A DNA stretch of 64,000 nt from Garcia nutans (taxonomy: Eukaryota > Streptophyta > Magnoliopsida > Malpighiales > Euphorbiaceae): the NCBI GenBank assembly GCA_947685225.1, contig CANTUV010000015.1:434001-498000 (forward strand), written 5' to 3'. A model generated the notes under the pieces. It had not been told where the DNA came from. It ran no database searches and saw nothing but the letters and a program-made list of their open reading frames with translations. The translations under genes and the position numbers were made by a program. This document shows, in pieces, positions 21,609-33,579 of this stretch; position 1 is the stretch's first letter; the number at the start of each line of letters is the position of its first letter.

Positions 21609-24600
21609 TTAAATACCTTCAACTCTTCACCATACACTTGTCACTCTTTGACTTTCTTTCTTCTTTTTCTTTTAATTATTATTATTATTAATTAATTAAT
21701 TAAGCTTACTTTCCCACACCACTTTATACCTCATGTATATGTGATGTATATGTTGGTATATGTATATTTCTTATATATCACTTTTATATTCCCATATATT
21801 TTCCCAAATACCATATATACATATTATCCTTACATATATTACCAACATATCTTCTCACAGCTACTACTCCAATGTACACCAAAATCGGGGTATTAAATTA
21901 ATTCGTTACTCTTCTTTTGATTTTCCATAGACATTCACATTAAATCCATATTGTAAAACCCCTCGGTTTTATAATATTTGAATCCGGGGGCAAAATGGTA
22001 ATTTTGCGCTTGAGGGGCAAAATGGTCATTTTGCACTCTTATATTTTGTTTGAATGTATTTGGGTGATTTGGTGCTCTGTTTGATACTCGGGACGATGTG
22101 ACGGTCGTTTTGAGTATAATATTGTATTTTTGTGTTCGGGGGCATTTTGGTCATTTAAAATAATTACGGTGTTTAAATGGAATAAAAATATTTTTTTTAT
22201 TTTTTTTATTTTAAAAATAAATACTGAAATCTATTTTGTGTTAAATTTAGTGAAGAGGGATTTAATTGTGAGTTTTAAGTTTGGGGGGTGATTTTTAATG
22301 GTTAAATTGATATTTGAGGTTAATTTAAATAAAATAAATTGAAGTGGGGTTAAAACACAATTTTAGGAAGTGTTTGTGTTATAAATAGACCCTAATCAGC
22401 TAGGTTTAGAGTTGGAGACACTCACAAAATCGGGTATTCAATTTAAGAGAATTTTAGAGCAAAATTCGTAGCACCGTCGTTTTGATCCAGCCGCCCGAGG
22501 AAGCCATTGTCGTTCGGCGAGTGAGCATCGGTCGTTCGGCGAGCCACGCGAGCGAAGCCTCCTGTCGTTCGGCGTGCTGCGTGCGTCGTTCGGCGTGTGG
22601 CCACTGGTTCTCGGCCTGCCGTTTTGCCTGGCTCCAGTTTCAGTTTTCAACGTTTCTTTCATTTTTGAGGTTTTTCATTTATTTCTCTTCAATTCTAATT
22701 CGATCTTTTTCCACAATCACATTCTAGGGTGTTTTTAGGTCTGATAAAACATATTTTGCATCGGATTTAAATTTATTTTCTATTTTTAATTAATTTTCAA
22801 AATGGGAAAAATCTGTAAGTGTTTTTGATAGATTTAACGGTTTTTGATTTAATCAACATACTTACAGTAATAGATCACGCCTAAAATTTATTGTATCTTT
22901 TTCTAGGGTTTCTAAGGGATGCCTGTATATTTATTTTATATTTTTAGGATTCGTATTTTATTTTTAATTAAATTTTGAATTGGTATAATTTGCTGTCTGG
23001 AATTACTGAAAATTCCAGAAACTTTGATGAATTTTTATAAATCGTAGGTGATGGGTATAAGTCTGAAATTTTAGTATGTTCTGTATTCAGATGTTATTTA
23101 CATATGGTAATTTTTGTAGATCCAGAATCATAATATTTGTTGGGTAAATAAATCATAGACCTGGTCACTACCAGAATGGATCTACTGGTCAGTCCATGTT
23201 GGGTTAATTGTTTGAGGGCTTTTTACGTACTGGATATTTACAAAATTTGGGTATGTTGTATTTTATGAAGTAAATTTAATGTTAAAAATATTTGGGGAAT
23301 TTTTATATAATTTTGTGTATGTATTTATGCATATGTATCCTACTGCCCATTTTAGTAGTTATGATCGGGCAGTATATCGCAAATCGATTTTGGGGGACTA
23401 AATCATTTTGTATGGACCTGAAATTTTGTACGGAGGTCTCTGGAAGGGTGAGGGACCTTCTGGAATTTTTCCAAAATTTTTTAACAGCAGGATTAATTTA
23501 TATGAAATTTCCAAAATTACCCTTATTTCACTAAATACATCGATATTGTGGAAAAAAAACTAAGTTTCGCTTTTGGAAACACTTTGCTACGTTTACGTAA
23601 GACTTAGGGGTGAATGTTTTTGCATGAGTATGGTCTGCAAATTTAAATTAAATCATGAGTTGTATGATGGTTGATTAAATGGTCAATTGGTTAGGAAAAT
23701 GCATTAGGGGTAAAATGGTCATTTTATTGAATAATACTCGATTGACTGTTATTCATGGCATACATGGCATACATTACACTTCATGTGAGTGAGACGGATT
23801 CTGATGAATGATATTGTTGAATCGTATACTTAGGTGATAATCAGGTCGGTCCTCGGGATAAATAGGATCGAGGAGTTTGCTTATCTCAATAAGTCTGCAT
23901 ATCAGGTAAGTTCATGGGTGTGATTGTTTGTTTGTGATGTGCTGATGTTTGACTAACAAATGTATATATATATATTAAGCCCTTCTTATATACTATTCTT
24001 TCTCTTTGGTATTATATTCCTTCAATACCCGAGCCTTTATATGAATGTTTGGGAGACAGAGGAACGTGCTTGTGAATGCTAATATTGTGAATATTATGTT
24101 GTTGAAACTTTTCTTGTGTTGTGTGGTGGTATGTCATACGGGGACGGAGGATCAATTGTGGAAATACTGTAACTATTATTGCATTTGTTTATGAGGTTAA
24201 AAACCTCCACTGTACTGATATTGATACTGAGGTTGTTATAAGGGTGGATTGTTATTGTTAATTATTACTGATACTGTAACTGTTATTGAGGAGGAATAAG
24301 GGAGGATGAATTATTGATATTGGTAGACCCTGACATACCACGTTGATTGAATTAATTGTATTTGAGTTACTTGATATTTATAAACTGCTTATATAGTTGT
24401 GTTTCTCTGCCTCACATGAACTTACTGAGCGCCTATATATATAACGCTCACACCCCTATAGACTGATTTTGCAGGTTGAGGTCCACTGGTAGCATCAGTT
24501 GTTTATTTCCATTCTTTCGTTCTTTGGAATCCTAAAGCTAGTAGGTTAGTGGAGATGTTTCTTCCTTTATAGATTTCTGGATAACCTAAGGGCAGACTGA

Positions 24601-24897
24601 GTCTGAACCCGTTTCCTTGTAATAATGAGATTTAAACATTTGACCATTTTCAGTTAGACGGTATTGTGTTGGCATTGAATAATTGGAACACTTTATATAT
24701 TGCTTTAGACTAATAATTGAATTTATGAGCATAACTTACACTATTTTCCTTTAAGGCATGATCTAACTATTGTTGTCTTAGGCTTGTATAGTTACACGTG
24801 AGTGTAACTGTACGTCGGTCACGGTCCCTAGTTGGGTCGTGACACATATACAACAATAATTACTCCAAACTTTTAGGGTATATTTTGGGATATTACA
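18927..24897 (-). mobile_element. Solo LTR B nested in A, hosting C
   Basis: It starts TGTAACACCCCGAT and ends GGGATATTACA, flanked by GAAAA at 18922-18926 and 24898-24902. Without C it is about 3.07 kb. It has the same general layout as the Tekay-type LTRs at 29742 and 34451: a CGCTAAGCTAAAAAGCTTAG block near 19274-19305, GGCTTCAAGG repeats (19800-20040), GACACGC/GCGTGTC repeats (20700-20985) and a GAAGAAGAAGA run near 21515. No internal domain, PBS or PPT, so it is a solo LTR. Orientation is called minus by analogy with the Tekay-type element. Confidence 0.83.
21952..24844 (+). mobile_element. Solo LTR C nested in B
   Basis: A 2.9-kb LTR starting TGTAAAACCCCTCGG and ending GGGTCGTGACA, flanked by CATAT at 21947-21951 and 24845-24849. 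A TATAAATAG box at 22380-22388 fits an LTR promoter on the + strand. It is followed by a GC-rich patch (22490-22620) with four copies of TCGTTCGGCG. It has no protein domains. The family differs from A, B and D. Confidence 0.85.
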
Positions 24898-25217
24898 GAA
24901 AATATGGAGAAATTGAGAAGTATTGGTAAAATGGTGAATTGATTTTTATTGGGAGTATTTGCTTTATGCAGGTTGTGTTTTGCTGAATTTTGGGAACGTT
25001 CAAATTACAAACAAAACTCTGGTGAATTTTTCTCAGAGATTTTCATATAAAATATTTATTTTGGATTCCTATAACAAGCAAAAAATATTTATATACTATT
25101 TATTTTAATATTAGTATTTGAAATCTTAAAACAAAAATGTGAAATTTTTTATTAAATCGGTATATGATATTTTTATATCGTATATGCATATTGTATGTAT
25201 ATGCTGAAAATACGTAC

Positions 25218-25256
25218 ACTAAAGCTCGAAGACCTCCTAGCTTGACCCTTCAATAA
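25218..25256 (+). pseudogene. PSY exon 6, last codons after the insertion
   Basis: Directly after the right CGTAC copy the frame resumes with ACT AAA GCT and reads TKARRPPSLTLQ, then TAA at 25254-25256. This fits the short, variable C-terminal tail of PSY proteins and proves the insertion was clean. Confidence 0.85.
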
Positions 25257-25682
25257 CAAGATCTTATGGAATTATGAGAAAGCAGCAGAGGTGGATAAGT
25301 AAATAAGTGTATACTAAAATAGTAGCTTGAAGTATATGGGTGTTTGTGAATTTGGTTGTTAGTGTATTTGGGAAGAAAATATCAATTTTTATCGAAACTC
25401 TTATAGTGATAAGGTTGTTTGTTAGGACTAAATACTAACATGGGCCAGCAGCCTAGGAAACAATAAAGGCTTTTGTTAATGGAAAATATTTAGTTGAAAA
25501 GATCAAAAGAGCTATGTGAGCTTGAGATTTTCACCCAAAGAACTCTCAATATAATTTTACCCCAAGAACTCTCGATGTAACTTTACTTGCAATCTTGACA
25601 CTATTTATTTACGTAACTATGAGGACCATAAGCCTAGGCTCCGAGAAAATGGAGTTGTTACCTACTAAGACTGGAAAATAAG
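25257..25682 (+). other. PSY 3' flank up to the CACTA element
   Basis: Non-coding sequence after the PSY stop, expected to include the old 3' UTR. AATAAAGG near 25461 could have been a polyadenylation signal, but this is weak. No open frame of note. It ends with the AAG target duplication (25680-25682) of the CACTA element. Confidence 0.45.
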
Positions 25683-25990
25683 CACTACAAAAAAAAATTC
25701 AGTTTTTGCAACGGGATCAATTCGTGACCAAAAGTGGTGTCACCGAATGAATTGCAGCCAAACAAGTACAGTTGCAAGCTTTTGCAACGGATTTTGCAAC
25801 AGTGTTTTTCGTTGCAAATGGTTGAGGATTTCGTGACAAATACCATCAAAATTGTAATGAATTTGTAACAGATGATTTCGTTGCAAATTTTTTGCAATGA
25901 CAAGGCCCACTGCAAATTCATTGCAAAATACTTTCTTAAAATCTTTGCAATGGAACATTCTATTGCAAATCCGTTACAAAATCCTATATT
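25683..25990. repeat. CACTA left terminus and subterminal repeats
   Basis: The terminal CACTACAA is followed by TTTTTGCAACGG and repeated TTGCAA words spaced a few tens of bases apart, with copies on both strands. The open frames over this region are a by-product of the repeats. Confidence 0.75.
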
Positions 25991-28730
25991 TTTAATTTTT
26001 AACGATTTAACAAAATTATTGATTTTATTTTATTCAATTGAGCTATATGCATAAAAAGATGAAAATATTTAAATATTGTATATAAAAACCAATTTATATG
26101 AATAATGTAAATAAAATATAAAACTCAAAATGTCAAGTATACATAACAAAGAAAAATATTCTATGTTTACAAATAAAAATACAAATTGCAACAATGATAC
26201 AACAATTAATATTGTCCAAGATAACTTTAGATCTAGAATAAATTCTTAAAATTAACCAAGCTGTTAATCAAGTTTTCAAAAGTAAGCAATTTTAATATAT
26301 CCAACTTGAGCAACTTCATTCACTATGCCCATGAGTTTAATTAATACAACTCCTGCATAAATAAATTTAAGATGATCAAAAATTAATTTTAAACATAAGC
26401 ACCATATATATAAAGAAACTAAGAATTCTAATGCAGGCAAGTTTCTTTGGTTAGCAGCTATTAAAGCAAGTAATTAAAAAAGTTGGGAAAAAAAAAAGCT
26501 AATTAGAGGATACCCATTCAAGAAAAATAAGCAAAAGAACTAAACAATTAATGAATACAACTCATAAACAAATGTAGAAGAAGCAATCTTGCATATGAAT
26601 GAGAAAAAACAATCAATTAGTAAGAATGAGTACAACTCAGAAATTATATATTCCTACTAAGTCGAAAATTTTGTGCATTATCTCCGTAATATGATATTTT
26701 TTTTTATATGATAATATAACAACCTCTATCAACAAATACTTTACTAGATATTCTTTAAAAAACAATTTCGAAGTACTTCACCAGATAAGGGAAAACATCT
26801 CTTCCTATTGACCATTTCATCTGCTACCGTTACGTTAAAAATCACTATTACCTAATAATGCTATCAATCTAAACTATTTTTTTCCAATTTTAATAAATAA
26901 AAAAAAAGAATCCAGAGTTTAATTAGCTCACTATCTCAATTATATCAATCTTTCAAGTAAAAATTTTCAAAAAAAAAATTGAAAAAGAACAAACCCAATT
27001 AGCACGATCATATTAAAGCTACAAAAATGCAATCCAAATTAAAGTTAATAGTCCTAAACCCTAGGAAAACCCTTGAAATGTAAAAAATAAAGAAAACTAA
27101 TAATAAAGCACCTCAGCAACAATGGTGTCAATTGACTATGGTCCTGCAAGCAAACTGTAAATGGATTATGTGCCAGCTTTATCTGACATCAAGAGTTAAA
27201 ATGAAATGAGCAAGCAAAGATACCAAGATAAATGCACATTAACCATAAATCTTTTCTAGAGGTTAGAGGTTGTAGTCAAGTACTTTTAGAGACAATTAGA
27301 ATTAAGAAATTCCAATATCATATCCAACCTTGCAAAAGTAATATGCTTAGCTAAAACTTATATGGTAATTCAAAGTATTTTATTCTATTAATTTCTTTCT
27401 ATGTCATTTGCATACTTAAATTAATTTAAATTTCAAGATTTTACCTTCTCTTGTATTTTAAAATAAAAAACAAGGGATATGACATTTTTGCTTTTGAGCA
27501 CATATATATTTAGTTCAAATGTCCTATCTATCACTGAAATTGAAACTAAGCACATAATAACAATATAATAATTGGTTTAAAAAAAACAATTATAATAATT
27601 ATAGTGATGCACAAAGAAAGAAGGTCATATATATGTGACCCATGTTTTCCTTTTGGGTTTTGGCACCATCACTAGAAAGCTTTCAATTATTTTGATAAAT
27701 ATACAGTAGTTTAAATAGGACTAGTAGAAATTAAAAGACAGGAAAAGGAGCAGTCAAATAAGATGCCCCACTCTTAATTGAATTGTGGTAAGTGAGGATT
27801 TTTCAGAACTTCCAGTCATGGGTATAACACTCTACCAAAATGAAAATCCTAATTGGGTATACAAATAAAAATCCTATAACTACCAAAATGACTAATGAAA
27901 AAGGAAGATATGCTCAGGATAGACTCAACTTCCAATTATGCAAACTAAAACCAAAAAGCACAGGGATTTCTTTGATCACTCAAGAAGATAAAAGGTTGCA
28001 TCAACAATTCTATATGGTTAACATTTGGCTTTCTTTTTATTCTGTTTGTATAAAGTCATACTTGTAATCAAATGAACTTAAAAAAAAATGCAAATTGGTA
28101 ACATATAGATTCTCATAACTGTAGAAGCTATCAAATTCGGACAAATTGCAAATAAATGATGTTTTCTAGCTGGAAAACATAATAAAAAAAACTTGAAATT
28201 TTAGTTTAGCACATACGAAAATGGATTTAAAAGTCATAAAAAATACTATTCATAGCATACATTCAACTCAAGTACCTCAGCAACAGATTCATAATTTACA
28301 CGGAAAAATGAAATAGTTGATCACAAATACAAAACCAATATCACAAACACACCAAATTTTTATAGTTACGAAAACAAAAGCTCCAAATAACTAAAAAAAG
28401 GTCACTTAGCAGGGCAGTGATTCGCATAATAATAATTAATTTACATATATATTTAGAAATTCAAAAAATTAAAAAATAAAATATATGACTTTTGAAATTT
28501 TTAATAAATTAATTATTTATTAATAATTAATTGAAATATTTAATTAATTTAATTAATAATTTATTTATAATAATAATTAATTTATATCTTTTTATAAATT
28601 TTAAAATTTAAACAATGAAAAATATGACTTTAATCTTTCTAACAAATTAATTATATATTGAAATTTTATTTAATAATAATAATAATAATTTCAATATTAA
28701 TTAGGTTTATGAATCCTCTTATTGACATTT
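25991..28730. other. Internal CACTA sequence, no gene seen
   Basis: AT-rich DNA without conserved motifs. A 142-bp-period duplication is visible at 28427-28653: two blocks start AATAATAATTAATTTA and end AAATTAATTAT. I see no transposase, RNA gene or other transposon ends here. Confidence 0.5.
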
Positions 28731-29741
28731 TTTTCCTATTTGAAAAAGTTTGTATTTTCCCAAGATAGCAACTAAAAGGGGGTGAATTGGTCGGTTTGAA
28801 TAATTAAAGGAAAATTAAGAAATTAAATTAAAATCAAACCAAAGCTAGAGTAGTAGAATAGTAGAGTGAAGAAGAATGAATACAAGAGATTTATAGTAGT
28901 TCGGATTACCTCAATCCTACATCCACTTCCTTAACAACTTGTTAAAGTTTCATAGTCTTGAGTTTTTTTACAAGCTTAACTCTAACTTTGTATTTTTCAC
29001 AAGCTCACACCAAACTTTACAATGGTTTGAGATAAATCCTCACAATCCTTACTAGAGTTTTTCCATGCTCACTCTCACAACCTAAGTGTTTCCAAGCTCT
29101 CACTCAAACTTACAATTTGATATTTAATGCTCACACTCAAGACTCTAACAATTTAATTGTTAATTGTTGTAAATGAAAAGAAAGTATGTTGCTTAGGCTT
29201 TTGCAATCAAAGATTACTCTTTAAAAGGATGATTCTTGGAGTATTTATAGCCAATATGGTCTAACTAGCCGTTATAAGTCTTGTGAAGTGCTTTAGTAGG
29301 CTAGTCCTTATGTTGATAGAAATTATCAACAGCTAGCGGTCGTCCTGGCACAGAGGATGGTCGCCCAAACACAATGGGTGATCATCCTTAAGCTTAGGAC
29401 GGTCACTCCTTTTGAAAATTTTCCAACGGTCAAATGTAAATGCTCCGCTAGTGGAATCTTATCCATGTTGTGGTTGTCGGGACGATCGCCCAAGGTAAAG
29501 GGGTGGCCGCCCTTTTTCAATCTGAAAGTGGGTTTACAAAGGTCATTACAGGTGGCACTCCTTCATTGGACAAATTAAAATTTCTCAAAAATATGAAAAT
29601 AGCGATCGCGGTAGGACTGAAATTCGCAGTCAGATTAGGTGTCTCACATCGAACTCTTGGCACACCCGAGGTCGCGAACACTATTGTCAATTCTTGTGAT
29701 TTTCTTTTAGAATGGATGGACGGTTGCGACACTGGTGAGAC
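28731..29741 (+). repeat. Unclassified dispersed repeat, copy 1, left part
   Basis: It contains GGGGGTGAATTGGT at about 28779-28792, then a segment with GAATACAAGAGATTTATAGT, and a GC-richer part (29330-29735). A second, inverted copy lies at 51230-51610. The sequence appears to continue after the Tekay-type insertion (48766 to about 49137, ending GGCTAACA), so the Tekay-type element sits in it. Class unknown: it could be a solo LTR, but I could not prove ends or a target duplication. Confidence 0.5.
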
Positions 29742-32291
29742 TGTAACACCCTTATACCCAATATACGTACACTACATACACCCAACATATGTAATATACG
29801 AATATAAAATACAAGAATGTCACAACCCATTTTAATAAAAGAAATCTTTACTTATAAATTTTGTAATAACTTAAAGCATTCAACTAATATCATATAAATA
29901 ATAGATGAAATATTACTTGCTAAAATACATATATAACTTCATTACCAAAGGTTTATCCAAAACATTTTTAATAGTGTGCGGAATATAAATATATATATAC
30001 ATCAAAATATAACATAATATACAAGAAATCAATATGTACAAAATATAAAATATATACATGCTAGCATTTTGTCTCTGATCTTGATGTACAACAATCAACT
30101 CTAAACTCAAGGTCTCAAGCCTAGACTCGACTCGATCTAGACGAACTCTCCGGCTCAACTGGATCTACCCTGTCACATGCGCGATGAATCACAATCACGC
30201 TAAGCCAAAAGCTTAGTGATACAAACTTTGATAACAATTAGTTCAAATGCAATGCTAATGCACAACACATAAGGATATTATATCTCATAACATTATATCA
30301 TTATATCATTATATAATGCTCAATTGTTTTACAATTCATAATTCACATAAAAGCAAACGCAAGCCCAAAAGAATCCAATATGCTATTCAAATTCCAGAAT
30401 TACTGCTTTAGTCCAAGATGACACCATGTGTCTAGCCCCGAAGGTAAATCATAATCACAATGAGGATCACCTCATATGTAACATCCCAATTAGGCTTCAA
30501 GGACTAGGCTCAACCCAGCTTCAAGGGACTACTACATCCTGTAACATCCCAACTAGCTTCAAGGACCAAGCCCAACCCTGCTTCAAGGGACTGTTATATC
30601 TTAGCCATGACACCAAACATAAAACTCTGAAAATTGAATAACATACTAGGCACACAATTCTTTCATAATTCCATTATCAAATCCTTTCTCATTTTCTCAT
30701 GATCAAACTAGGCACAATGCCTCAAATATCTCACTTATATCAATATAGCCATTACCAATGATTTTACACACTATCTTTAACGTATACACACAAGTTGCAT
30801 TACCCATACATTTTGGGTCATTATCATGTTTTGCACATAATTCACATTAGACAAATCATAGCATATTACTCATGCACCACAATGTAGTAAGTAATTTAAC
30901 ACATTTTCCAACCAAAGTGTTAAGTCCTAATGTCATGTAAATATAAGCAATTATTCAAAGTTTGTAATTACCTCTAAAAGCAGCAAACACCACTTTCAAC
31001 CTTCTCTTTCAAGATATCTCTCAACACTTGGAGTGGGGAAACTCAAGTCTCTTCAAAGCCTAAACCAAATGTGATTATAAGTAATCACTTAGTGATACAC
31101 TTATAGGTATAAACAAAACATCTCAACATAAGGATAAGATACACAAAGGAAAATAAGGAAAAGAACTATCTAGGATAAACTCTACACATGACATGATTAA
31201 CAACACGGTCATGTCAATGACCGTGCCCTAAACCCAGAACACAGAAGCTTTGACACACTTAGTGACATGGGCGTGTCAATGACCGTGTCTTAAACTCTGT
31301 ATTACAGCAGATAAGACACATCCAGAGACATGGGCGTGTCCTTGCCCGTGCCAAAACTCCTACAACACAGTAGCTATGACACGCTCAGTGACATGGGCGT
31401 GTCACTGCACGTGTCACCAACATAGAAAATAGAACTATCGACACGCCCAAAGACATGATCTTGTTTCCTGGCGTGTCAGGCCAAAAATCCTGATATCAAT
31501 GCATAATTGTCACATCTACAATTATCTTTAATTACCCTTTTCAACTCTATGCAAACTCAACCAAATCCATCATTATACCATAAAATACTTGCATAAACAT
31601 TAAAACAACTCAATTAAAAGCAAAAATACACAATTACAACCATGACTTCACAACTCAAAAGTTACACAACCCAAAACTCTTATTCTCTTCACCAAACTTA
31701 ACCTTTTTCTTCAATCCAACCCCAAATTCATAGTTAACTACCCAAAAGAACTTTAAACATACCAATAACAACCATTAACACATATACAAACTTTCATAGA
31801 AAATCAAGGAAACAAGTTGAAAACTTATAAAATATGGAGAAAATCTTCAAAACTTCAACTTGAACACTTGAAATCCTTCAATTACTTGAGTTAGCAATAA
31901 GCAAATTTCTCTTTTCCTTTGATGGAGGTAGCCAGCTTCAATGGAGAAAGAAGAAGAAGAAGATAATCACCAACTCCTCTTTATCCAACTAATCTCCTTT
32001 TAACCACACAATTAACCAACTTTTACTCTCCACCAAGTAAAAACATAATACTTAATTAATACATAAAAAATATCATCTTCCACTAACCACTTAATTAATA
32101 TTTTAATAATTAAAATAATATTTGACCCATTTTAAAATATTGACTTGTATATATTATGTATATCTACATATATATATATATATCATATACACATTTTTCC
32201 TTTTTCACTTAATTATATACATATATATATACTTTTAAATCATTTAATTAATTTTCAATTTTAATATTTTTTTAAATTTTGAAATATTATA
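29742..32291 (-). repeat. 3' LTR of the Tekay-type element
   Basis: A 2.55-kb LTR, starting TGTAACACCC and ending AATATTATA (the intact copy ends ATATTACA). It contains GGCTTCAAGG repeats (30490-30600), GACACGC/GCGTGTC tandem repeats (31188-31482) and a GAAGAAGAAGAAG run near 31950. It is highly similar to the split LTR at 34451-35292 plus 47018-48760. Confidence 0.88.
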
Positions 32292-32330
32292 ATTCTCCCC
32301 CTCTACAAATAAATTTCGTCCTCGAAATTA
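32292..32330 (-). other. Polypurine tract and conserved pre-LTR motif
   Basis: The minus strand reads GTAGAGGGGGAGAAT directly before the 3' LTR. Just upstream is AATTTCGAGGACGAAATT, a palindromic motif often seen next to the PPT of Tekay/Del-type elements (family recall). Confidence 0.75.
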
Positions 32331-32352
32331 CCTGCTTTCAAGTCTGGAACAA

Positions 32353-33570
32353 CTAGGGATACTGATTCCGCATCATCTGCTCACTCTTCCATGTTCCCTC
32401 TTCCGTAGCATGATTCTTCCAAAGAACTTTCACAAGTGGCACTTTCTTATTTCTCAACTCCTTCACTTCACGTGCCAAAATAGCCACTAGTTCTTCCTCA
32501 TAAGTCAGATCTAGACTCACCTCGATAGACTCTACTAACAAAATGTGAGATGGGTCTGACCTGTACCTCCGAAGCATAGAGACATGGAAGATATTGTGAA
32601 TTCGATCCAACTCAGGTGGTAAAGCTATTCTATAGGCCAGTGGTCCAACTCTCTCCAGTACCTCATAAGGTCCCATAAAATGAGGACTCAACTTCCCTTT
32701 GCGGCCAAGTCTCAAAATTTTCTTCCAAGGAGACACTTTCAAAAATACTTTATCTACTATACTGAACTTTATGTCTCTTATTTTTAAATCTGAATATGAT
32801 TTCTGTTGATCTGAGGCTGTTTTCAGACAATTCCTAATCACCTTTACTTTCTTTTTTATTTTCCTAATCAAATCAGGACCAATCAACTTACCTTCTCTAA
32901 CGTCATCCCAACATAGAGGTGTCCTGCATCTCCTACCATACAATGCCTCATAAGGTGCCATTATAATACTAGATTGATGATTGTTGTTATACACAAACTC
33001 AATCAGTGGTAAGAATTTGTCCCAGCTTTCAGAGAAATTGATGATACAGTTCCTCAATATGTCCTCTAAAATTTTTATCACTCTCTCTGACTGCCCATTT
33101 GTCTGAGGATGGAAAGCAGTGTTAAAATGTAACCAAGAGCCTAAAGTATCCTGCAAACTTCTCCACAATCTTGATGTAAATCGAGGATCTTGGTCAGATA
33201 CCAAAGAAATTGGGACTCCATGTAACCTCACTATCTCAGTGATATACAGCTCAGTCAACCTCTCAAGAGAATAATCCATCTGAACTGGAAGAAAATGAGT
33301 TGTCTTCATCATCCGATCAACAATCACCCAGATCGCATCATGCATCTTCTGAGTCAAAGACAATCTAGTCACAAAATCCATTGTCACTCGCTCCCATTTC
33401 CACTCTGGCACTGATAATGGCTGAAGTAATCCCGAAGGAACTTGGTCTTCATCCTTCACTCTCTGATAAGTGAGACATGTGGATACAAACTCTGCTATGT
33501 CCCTCTTCATACCTGACCACCAATAATATTGTTTCAAATCCTGATACATCTTAGTACTCCCAGGGTGCAT
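32353..33570 (-). pseudogene. Integrase with C-terminal chromodomain (Tekay type)
   Basis: Integrase inserts the cDNA into the genome; the chromodomain targets chromatin marks. The frame shows 405 residues from MHPGSTKMYQ. Zinc finger about 2-35: the last Cys pair reads CLTYQ, so one Cys (position 35) is Tyr. Core: DFVTRL (Asp 65), VSDQDPRF (Asp 126) and NGQSERV (Glu 162), so the D-D-E triad is intact. A GPY/F-type module follows (KLSPHFMGPYEVLERVGPLAYR). The chromodomain is about 355-405. The frame upstream of the first Met is cut by a TAG and then by the deletion junction with gag near 33590. Confidence 0.9.
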
Positions 33571-33579
33571 AGCATAAAC

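Larger units (their letters stand above)
15991..25212 (+). mobile_element. Solo LTR A inside PSY exon 6, hosting two nested solo LTRs
   Basis: It begins TGTCACATCC and ends GCTGAAAATA, flanked by CGTAC at 15986-15990 and 25213-25217. Without its nested insertion it is about 3.2 kb. It has no PBS, PPT or coding domain, so it is a solo LTR, not a whole element. Its end ATA is probably a changed ACA. It is related to solo LTR D at 52681: both share the start TGTCAYATCC, a CTTCTTCTTC run, a GGCTTAGCGCGATTGTA-like block and a similar 3' part. It also resembles, in the opposite orientation, LTR B and the LTRs of the Tekay-type element. Tandem GAGAAAAAT words lie at 17815-17880 and a GCCGGGTTGAGG-type repeat cluster at 18110-18320. 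Confidence 0.85.
2183..25256 (+). pseudogene. Phytoene synthase pseudogene, PSY3-like, six exons
   Basis: Phytoene synthase joins two geranylgeranyl diphosphates into phytoene in the plastid, the first committed step of carotenoid (and so strigolactone and ABA) synthesis. Exons: 2183-2531, 2619-2669, 2767-2939, 14812-15047, 15502-15694, and 15865-15990 resuming at 25218-25256. The 51, 173, 236 and 193-bp internal exons have the sizes I recall as conserved in plant PSY genes. Both Asp-rich metal-binding motifs survive: DELVD in exon 3 and DVGED across exons 4/5. The wording (FHPLFLEE, KFPLDIK, FGLCDKDVF) reads like the PSY3 clade; that is family recall, not a tree. It cannot make a full protein: two stops in exon 2, no AG acceptor before exon 4, and a 9.2-kb solo-LTR nest in exon 6. 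Intron 3 holds about 11 kb of transposons. PSY3 is linked to root strigolactone and mycorrhizal signalling in the literature. The family is certain, the PSY3 subclade likely. Confidence 0.92.

Noticed and set aside
22438..22727. Arg/Ser-rich open frames on both strands
   Set aside because: They fall on the GC-rich TCGTTCGGCG repeat patch of LTR C and have no conserved motif.
15991..25212. A full-length LTR retrotransposon in PSY exon 6
   Set aside because: No PBS, PPT or gag/pol domain anywhere; nested ends with their own target duplications account for the length as three solo LTRs.
25685..26054. Cys/Asn-rich overlapping open frames on both strands
   Set aside because: Produced by TTGCAA subterminal repeats of the CACTA element; the same happens at 50313-50648.
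28427..28653. 142-bp duplication as a separate element
   Set aside because: Very AT-rich and diverged with no terminal structure; could be chance similarity or a local duplication only.
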